The notes under the pieces were generated by a model. The model did no database searches. It was given only the letters and a program-made list of their open reading frames with translations, and had not been told where the DNA came from. Made by a program: the position numbers and the translations under genes. A stretch of DNA of 64,000 nt, taken from NCBI GenBank assembly GCA_000697055.1, contig JNDT01002377.1, forward strand, positions 1-64,000, given 5' to 3'. This DNA comes from Saksenaea vasiformis B4078. Its lineage: Eukaryota; Mucoromycota; Mucoromycetes; Mucorales; Saksenaeaceae. Shown here in pieces: positions 58,732 through 64,000 of the stretch (its first letter is position 1; the number at the start of each line of letters is the position of its first letter).

Positions 58732-59709
58732 ACTTACCCTAAAAAAAAACTTAACTTTTTTATACACGCATGTTAAATAAATCCTTCTGCATTCTTGTCT
58801 CTTGTACAGTTACTGCTCTTCGTACTACCATTGTTGATGTACATTGACCTCAGTATAAGGTTATTGCAAACAAGTTTCTGAAACAGAAAAGTTGGTGTAA
58901 GGACGGAAAAAAGAATTAGCCTACGAACACGTAATAAATATCACGCTACATTTCATGCAGCACAACATGGTGACAAGTCGCATGCTGTCATTGTTTTTTG
59001 TTATGCAGGGAAAACTGATGATGTAGACGCTGTTTTAGATACAGATAACGCTTGCCCTATGAAATGGTAGGGATATACAAAAAAGAACTGACACTTTTTT
59101 TTTTACGCTGTGTATGGATCGTTACAATTTGATCCAAGAGAAACAACCAGGGTCATCTACAAATCATTTACGAGGCTAGACGCTTTTGAAATAAGAATGG
59201 ATTTTCTTTTTTTAGCTCCATACTTTCCAGCAGGATCGCTACGAGCTCTTATTGCACCATCCTTCATAAACTCGTGTGATTGTTACTTCCAACATCGTTC
59301 GGTTTTTGTACCACGGCAAGCGTGTAGGCACCCCCGCCCCTTTTTATTTCAACATTTGCAATACCAGTTGTTGCGAGTTGACCGTGAATGGCATGAGATA
59401 TGCTAGAAAAGAAGACAGAGCGGTTATTAAAGAAAGATGGAGCGGTAGCATTGACATTGTTCATCACTTTTACGTTGTCTATTGTATGTGCATTTATAGG
59501 ATTTATCCTATGGTTGTGCGTCTATTTGAAATTATTCGGCGCTATTTCCAGATGAAGTCTGCGTTCTCAAGTACGTATTTCTACGTTCATGCAATGAACA
59601 GTTCGCGCTTGGATAACTGGAGTTTGCGTTAGAGGAGTTCATCTTCACGGTAATGGATTTCTTAGTATCCTACCGGGAAACATAAAAATCTTCTAAGAAA
59701 GGAAAGGGT
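58732..59709. other. Intergenic, no feature recognised
   Basis: 3' flank of the transporter and unassigned DNA before copy C of the dispersed repeat. Frames 59110-59406 and 59276-59632 have no motif. Confidence 0.35.
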
Positions 59710-60340
59710 TCCACGAAAAGCGGTACGTCTTTTTGACGTTGGGATGATCCGTTGCATCAGTGACAGGTTTCTCTATGCCTTAACACAAGGCATGGAAATG
59801 TTTCACGATGAGTTCGTACCAGAATAATCCGTACTTAAAGAGACGCATGAATTATGTCGTTATTTTCGTCTCTGTTTTCTTTCTAACATCTCCGGTAAAG
59901 ATGTCAATTCAATACACCATAAGATTGATCATGTTTTCTGCCTTTCATTTAGGCTGCATGACCTCTCTCCCGAACCGTCTTGGCCGCGTGTGTAACTCTG
60001 TTCACCACTTAAGTAAATGTTGTCATTTTTTGCTGATAGATCGCCAGACGTTGGATCGCTTCAAGTGCTCTGCAGACCGTCCCACAATCGGCCGCTCCTA
60101 GATGCCGACCTCCCCCTCTCCACCCCGTGTCATCACGGGATTACCCATTCGCGGGATAAGTAAAAGACATCAAAACATTTTTCATTTACTAACCATAAAT
60201 TATTCTTTACGCTGCTCGAGTAAATTTTGCGTCCACTGAGGACCAAGTTCATGTAAGTTGATTAATCGTCAGACGTAAAATTGATGTACTGATGACCGCA
60301 TATTCAATTCAGAGTAGCGTAAAAAATAATTCAATAAACA
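59710..60340 (+). repeat. Dispersed repeat, longest copy C
   Basis: Best-preserved copy of the family also seen at 419-1005 and 32470-33015. Order: TCCACGAAAAG, GTTGCATCAGTGA, AATCCGTACTTAAAG, ACATCTCCGGTAA, TGCATGACCTCTCTCCCGAA, CGCTTCAAGTGCTCTGCAG, CATCAAAACAT, TTTACTAACC, TTTACGCTGCTC, TTTTGCGTCCACTGAGGAC and, near the right end, CAGAGTAGCGTAAAA with TTCAATAAACA. The palindromic terminal module is 60210-60340. Confidence 0.75.
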
Positions 60341-60888
60341 TGAGCGCCAATCTCCCCGTAAAGTCTTTCTTCATAACATAAAAATCACAACCGATAGACA
60401 TCACTTTCACTATGCGATAATTGTGATTCTACAACTAGTAAGTCAGGATCGTCAGCAGTAAATCTAGATTGGGGTTCCATCATAAAGTACGTATATGGAT
60501 CATCTGAAAAATGATAATGTGAAACTCACTGAAAATGTACCTTGAAAACTGACAGCGGTTATGCGTGCCTGAAGTGCTATGATCCACAAAGGAATTCCAT
60601 TTTCCAGGACAGCCTTTTCTGTTCACCGATGTATGATAGATACTGAACACATGCTTGGAGATCAAGGGATGACTGGCGAGCCTTGTTTACTTCTTGAAGT
60701 GTTTGATCGTAATATCTGCAACAAGAAGAAAATGAGCAATATGACAAACTGTCACTCATGTCAATTTGCATTGTTGTCGTTATTTGAAAGCCATTACACC
60801 ATGGGATGCGTCGTTGGCATACCAATGAAAGAACGTGGAAGACTTTTTTAGTTTCGAAGAGAACGGATGAAGCATCTTTCGTGGGGAT
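60341..60888. other. 3' flank of RTF1
   Basis: No gene recognised. Minus-strand frames 60480-60665 and 60577-60825 overlap each other and lack motifs. Confidence 0.35.
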
Positions 60889-62793
60889 TTATTCATAAAA
60901 CGTAATAGGGATCTCTTTGGCGACACGTGCCACCAATTTAGAGTAACTAATTTTTTCGTTCCCCAGATTATAGACAACCGCATTCTCAGATCTAAATAAG
61001 CGTTAGCATCTATAAGTATGAAAACGGATAGAACGTACTCAGTGGCCTCCTGGTTTTTCATTGCCTGATTGGCGCTCTGTAGAAGTGCCTTCATTCGTGC
61101 TTCAGCTGCTCGTAATTCGACAGCAAGCGCCTCAGCTCTATCCTTTTCTCTGTTGCGTTTGTTCAGATCGGCCCAAATTTGCTGTCGCGCATCATCGTTG
61201 CCGCTTGTGTAGCTTATCTTTTCATCCAGTTCTTTCAATTCCTGCGTCAATCGTGCAACGTTTTCTGCCTCATTATTGCTCTTTGCATGTTCAAGAAGCA
61301 CCAGCAACTGCGCTTTTTGTACTGCTGCATTGGTTGATCCTCCAGAGACGGACCGCTTATTCTCAATCATCTGAGCGACCTCTTTATCGTTCAACACATA
61401 TCCCCGCGCACGTTTCAAGTCCTCTAGCTTTTGTTCGACATGATCCAGTGTAGGTCCACGGACGTGATCTGCTTCAAGCGCTTTCTTGTATCGCCCGTAT
61501 TCTTTCTGTAGTTGGTTGTTAGGAATTGCTGTATTCATGGCTGCCGTATGTAAACTCATTTACCTGTGAAATCTGCTGGTTGGAGATAATATCCATGGAG
61601 AAGACCTTCTCAGCCTTTCCATGCTTGACCCTTAATCCTTTTTTGCTCCAAATACCCTCCGCAATTTTGTAGGCTTTATGCCAAGGTGCCACCTCTAAAA
61701 GAAAGAAATTGAGAGGACAGTCTTTGATAGAAACAGAAACTTACCAACAACCTCGCAGAGTCTATACACAGGTGTCTTATCGTCGGGATCAGGACCGATG
61801 AATAACCGGACGAAAAGACCTATGCTGACAGTTAGCATATTCCCACCCTGTCTTTTCGATAACATACCTTCCACTGTTTTTTCGAAGAATGGAGAATAAA
61901 GCCACCGCTCAATCATCTGTCTTGTCAAAGTGATTGACTGTATCTCTTCCAAGGTTGGTGCTCTCATCTTGGCCTATCCGCAAAATGAGAACACTCATTG
62001 GGCCACATCACTATTCTTTACCTTTGCACTTTCTTCCTCGGATCGTTCGTTCTCATCAGCACTCATCTCATAATCGCTCTGCCCACTATAACTCGATCGT
62101 CTTCGCTTTCTTCTCTCTGGGCTAACCGATTCTCTGCTATGACGCTTTGATCGGCTTTTGTGTTTTTCCTCTCGTCGTCTGGTCAGTTCGGACAGAGCGC
62201 GCGACGTACTACTGCCTTTTGATCTAGTCGAACCTGTAAAATAAGCATTGTTAACGGATACTGCAGCAATCACACGTCTGATGACTCACGTCTCGCTGTG
62301 TCTTCCCGGCGTCCATCCTTCAACAGCTTGCGTACTTCCAATCTTTCCAAATTTCTTTGTCGTTCTTCTGAACGTTCACTTAGAATGCGCTCTCTTTCCA
62401 CTTCAGGAAGAGCAAGCAACCTAACCGTATAATCTAGCCATGAGCATAATGCTTATCCCATGAGGCAATCAGACTTGCCTTCGTCTGTCTTCTTCATCTT
62501 TGTACAGATCAGGGCCATATTCATCAATGCCATCCTCATCTTCGGACTGATTTGCCTCATCCCCAGAATAAGCACCCTCTTCTTCCTCTTCCTCCTCAGA
62601 GTCAGAGACACTACATGTGCAAGCTTGTTAATTGCGTTCCTTCACTGCGCAGAACGTACTATTTTCGAGTTCTCGTTTTTGATCGTGTCGAAGTGCTTCC
62701 TTCTGTGAGGCCTTCACCATGTCCACCCGAGTGGTCATTACCCGAAGCTTCTTTGTCGGCGAGTGAAAGGATAAGATCGTCGATGTTCTCCAT
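60889..62793 (-). CDS. RTF1: RNA polymerase-associated protein Rtf1 (Paf1 complex)
   Basis: Elongation factor that couples RNA polymerase II to H2B ubiquitination and histone methylation. Nine exons (62660-62793, 62479-62610, 62290-62420, 62022-62233, 61868-61973, 61745-61819, 61564-61694, 61039-61505, 60889-60991) give 496 residues. The N-terminus MENIDDLILSLADKEAS is followed by an acidic run (SDSEEEEEEGAYSGDE), then LPEVERERILSERSEERQR as in the histone-modification domain, and a basic SR-like linker. The Plus3 domain runs from IQSITLTRQMIERWLYSPFF through FVRLFIGPDPDDKTPVYRLCEV to WSKKGLRVKHGKAEKVF. A coiled coil of RAEALAVELRAAEARMKAL type precedes the C-terminus. Intron 2 has a GC donor with perfect context (AG|GCAAGT). 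The acceptor of exon 5 is ambiguous by six bases (61973 or 61967). Confidence 0.93.
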
Positions 62794-63554
62794 TTGTGTC
62801 GTTCAGCAGGAAAAAGCACAAGGAGATAGTAAGGGTTCGTTTTCCGACACAGACAGACTTGACGACGGTGACTTTCTTGTGACGAACAGGACCGGTTTGC
62901 ACTGCTGGGAATCAAATGCACCCCGTAACAATCTCCGCTTGGGCGAGAAACTTCTACTCCTCACTGTCAAATGTCATATACGTATCTGTGCGCGTCATTT
63001 TAAACATGTCCATCTATAAACAGCAGCTGAAATTACGGTGGATATCGGTACAAACATGGTTGATGGTTGCGAAACAATGCAATTAAGGGTGTGGATATCG
63101 CTTTAACGATATACTATTTTCTCAGGAGCAATATCAAATTTCCCGGCTTGGAGATCAACAAGGGTTAGGGCACTTCCGGGGGACGTGCGATTATGCATGG
63201 CATGACTATAAAAGGTGCGAGTCAAGTTAGGCATGGCTCCTAAGAAATCTGCATGTATAAAGATATCTAATCCGATTCTCGATCTCCTGCGGTGAAACAG
63301 TGAATAGCCATTGTTCAGGGGTCAGAAACTTCAATAAGGTTGATCGAAATAAAGGAAAATGGAAGTATAAGCATGATCGTAGACTTGGTTGGAAAGTTAA
63401 AAGAAACAATTCAATTTTTATCAATAGTGTGGTTCAGGAGAACACAAGAAACAAAGATGGCAGTTACCAGTTCGGCGGCTTATCCAATCCCAGATTTTGC
63501 TTGCATACATGAGTATCGTAAAATTAAATATGCACATCTATCAAAAGTGTCCTT
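62794..63554. other. Intergenic between RTF1 and arsH
   Basis: RTF1 promoter and arsH 3' flank. No gene or repeat recognised; short plus-strand frames at 63300-63685 are unsupported. Confidence 0.4.
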
Positions 63555-64000
63555 TTATTTGCCAACTTGTGCTTTTTCTTCTTTTTCAGCCTGAGACAGT
63601 AAACGACCCTCGTTTTCTAATTTTTCTTTGCGTTCACTGTAGCGGTCCACCAAATAGTCCGTGTGAGGTCGAAGCAACAAGGTGATTTTCACCAATTCTT
63701 CTGCCACATCAACTACACGATCACGATATGAAGATGGCTTCATGCGATCATGTTCATCAAATTCTGTCCACGCTTTTGGAATCGACGATTGATTGGGGAT
63801 GGTAAACATACGCATCCATCTTCCAAGAATTCGAAGTGTATTGACGGCATTGAAACTTTGCGAGCCACCATTCACTTGAGCCACAGCCAAAGTACGACCT
63901 TGTGTAGGCCGGACGCTGCCCAATGATAATGGAATCCAATCAATTTGCGATTTAAACACACCAGTGATTTGGCCATGCTGTTCAGGGCTACACCAGACTT
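63555..64000 (-). CDS. arsH: ArsH-type NADPH-dependent FMN reductase, partial
   Basis: C-terminal ~148 residues of an ArsH flavoprotein; the 5' part lies beyond the window. ArsH proteins are NADPH:FMN oxidoreductases that oxidise trivalent organoarsenicals or handle metal and quinone stress. Seen: [80 protein letters not shown], and [10 protein letters not shown], all highly characteristic of the family. The tail ends in a Lys/Glu-rich helix ([11 protein letters not shown]). No intron is visible in this part. Arsenic genes arsB or arsC are not present in the window, so its role is inferred from the family only. Confidence 0.92.
   Translation of the reverse strand, partial: VWCSPEQHGQITGVFKSQIDWIPLSLGSVRPTQGRTLAVAQVNGGSQSFNAVNTLRILGRWMRMFTIPNQSSIPKAWTEFDEHDRMKPSSYRDRVVDVAEELVKITLLLRPHTDYLVDRYSERKEKLENEGRLLSQAEKEEKAQVGK

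Overview
The window is nuclear DNA from a filamentous fungus, most likely Mucoromycota. Evidence: protein genes cut by many 45-80 nt GT-AG introns; a chitin synthase fused to a myosin motor; a COP9 subunit, a Paf1-complex subunit and an SPX phosphate transporter of fungal type; and a Fanzor (eukaryotic TnpB) relic of the kind scattered through mucoralean genomes. No tRNA, rRNA, CRISPR or prokaryotic operon structure was seen. The species cannot be named from this window. Gene models below were spliced by eye; in each spliced model called at confidence 0.6 or above (the broken Fanzor excepted) the exon phases agree and the total length is a multiple of three.

Layout. 1-5 kb is repeat-rich, with a dispersed ~0.6 kb repeat, a 5'-truncated LINE remnant and a member of an unnamed repeated gene family. 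5.5-13.2 kb holds the myosin-motor chitin synthase and the rRNA methyltransferase BUD23, both on the minus strand. 13.3-17.4 kb is mobile-element territory: a strong inverted repeat, the broken Fanzor gene and a Tc1-like fragment. Mitochondrial S13 follows at 17.8-18.4 kb. 18.4-24.6 kb is gene-poor and contains a ~0.67 kb direct duplication. 24.6-31.4 kb has a P450, a 68-residue F-box-like gene, CSN1 and a Sel1-repeat protein. 32.4-33 kb is another copy of the dispersed repeat. 34.8-38.3 kb carries P5C dehydrogenase and a SAM methyltransferase. 41.6-44.2 kb is a two-domain AAA ATPase. 44.9-49.5 kb is a divergent pair, a membrane kelch protein and a purine permease. 49.6-50.6 kb is a hypothetical gene. 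51.6-52.2 kb is a pogo-like element with intact terminal repeats and TA target duplication. 53.6-55.1 kb has mitochondrial S16 and a GNAT acetyltransferase. 56.4-58.7 kb is an SPX-SLC13 phosphate transporter, 59.7-60.3 kb is repeat, 60.9-62.8 kb is RTF1, and the window ends inside an arsH-type flavin reductase.

There is no operon logic; neighbours are mostly unrelated housekeeping genes. The purine permease does show a promoter with five GATA-type motifs, which fits nitrogen control. The most notable items are the decayed Fanzor nuclease with its rearranged active-site glutamate and an adjacent hairpin-forming repeat, the pogo element, three GC-AG introns in conserved genes, and the dispersed repeat family.
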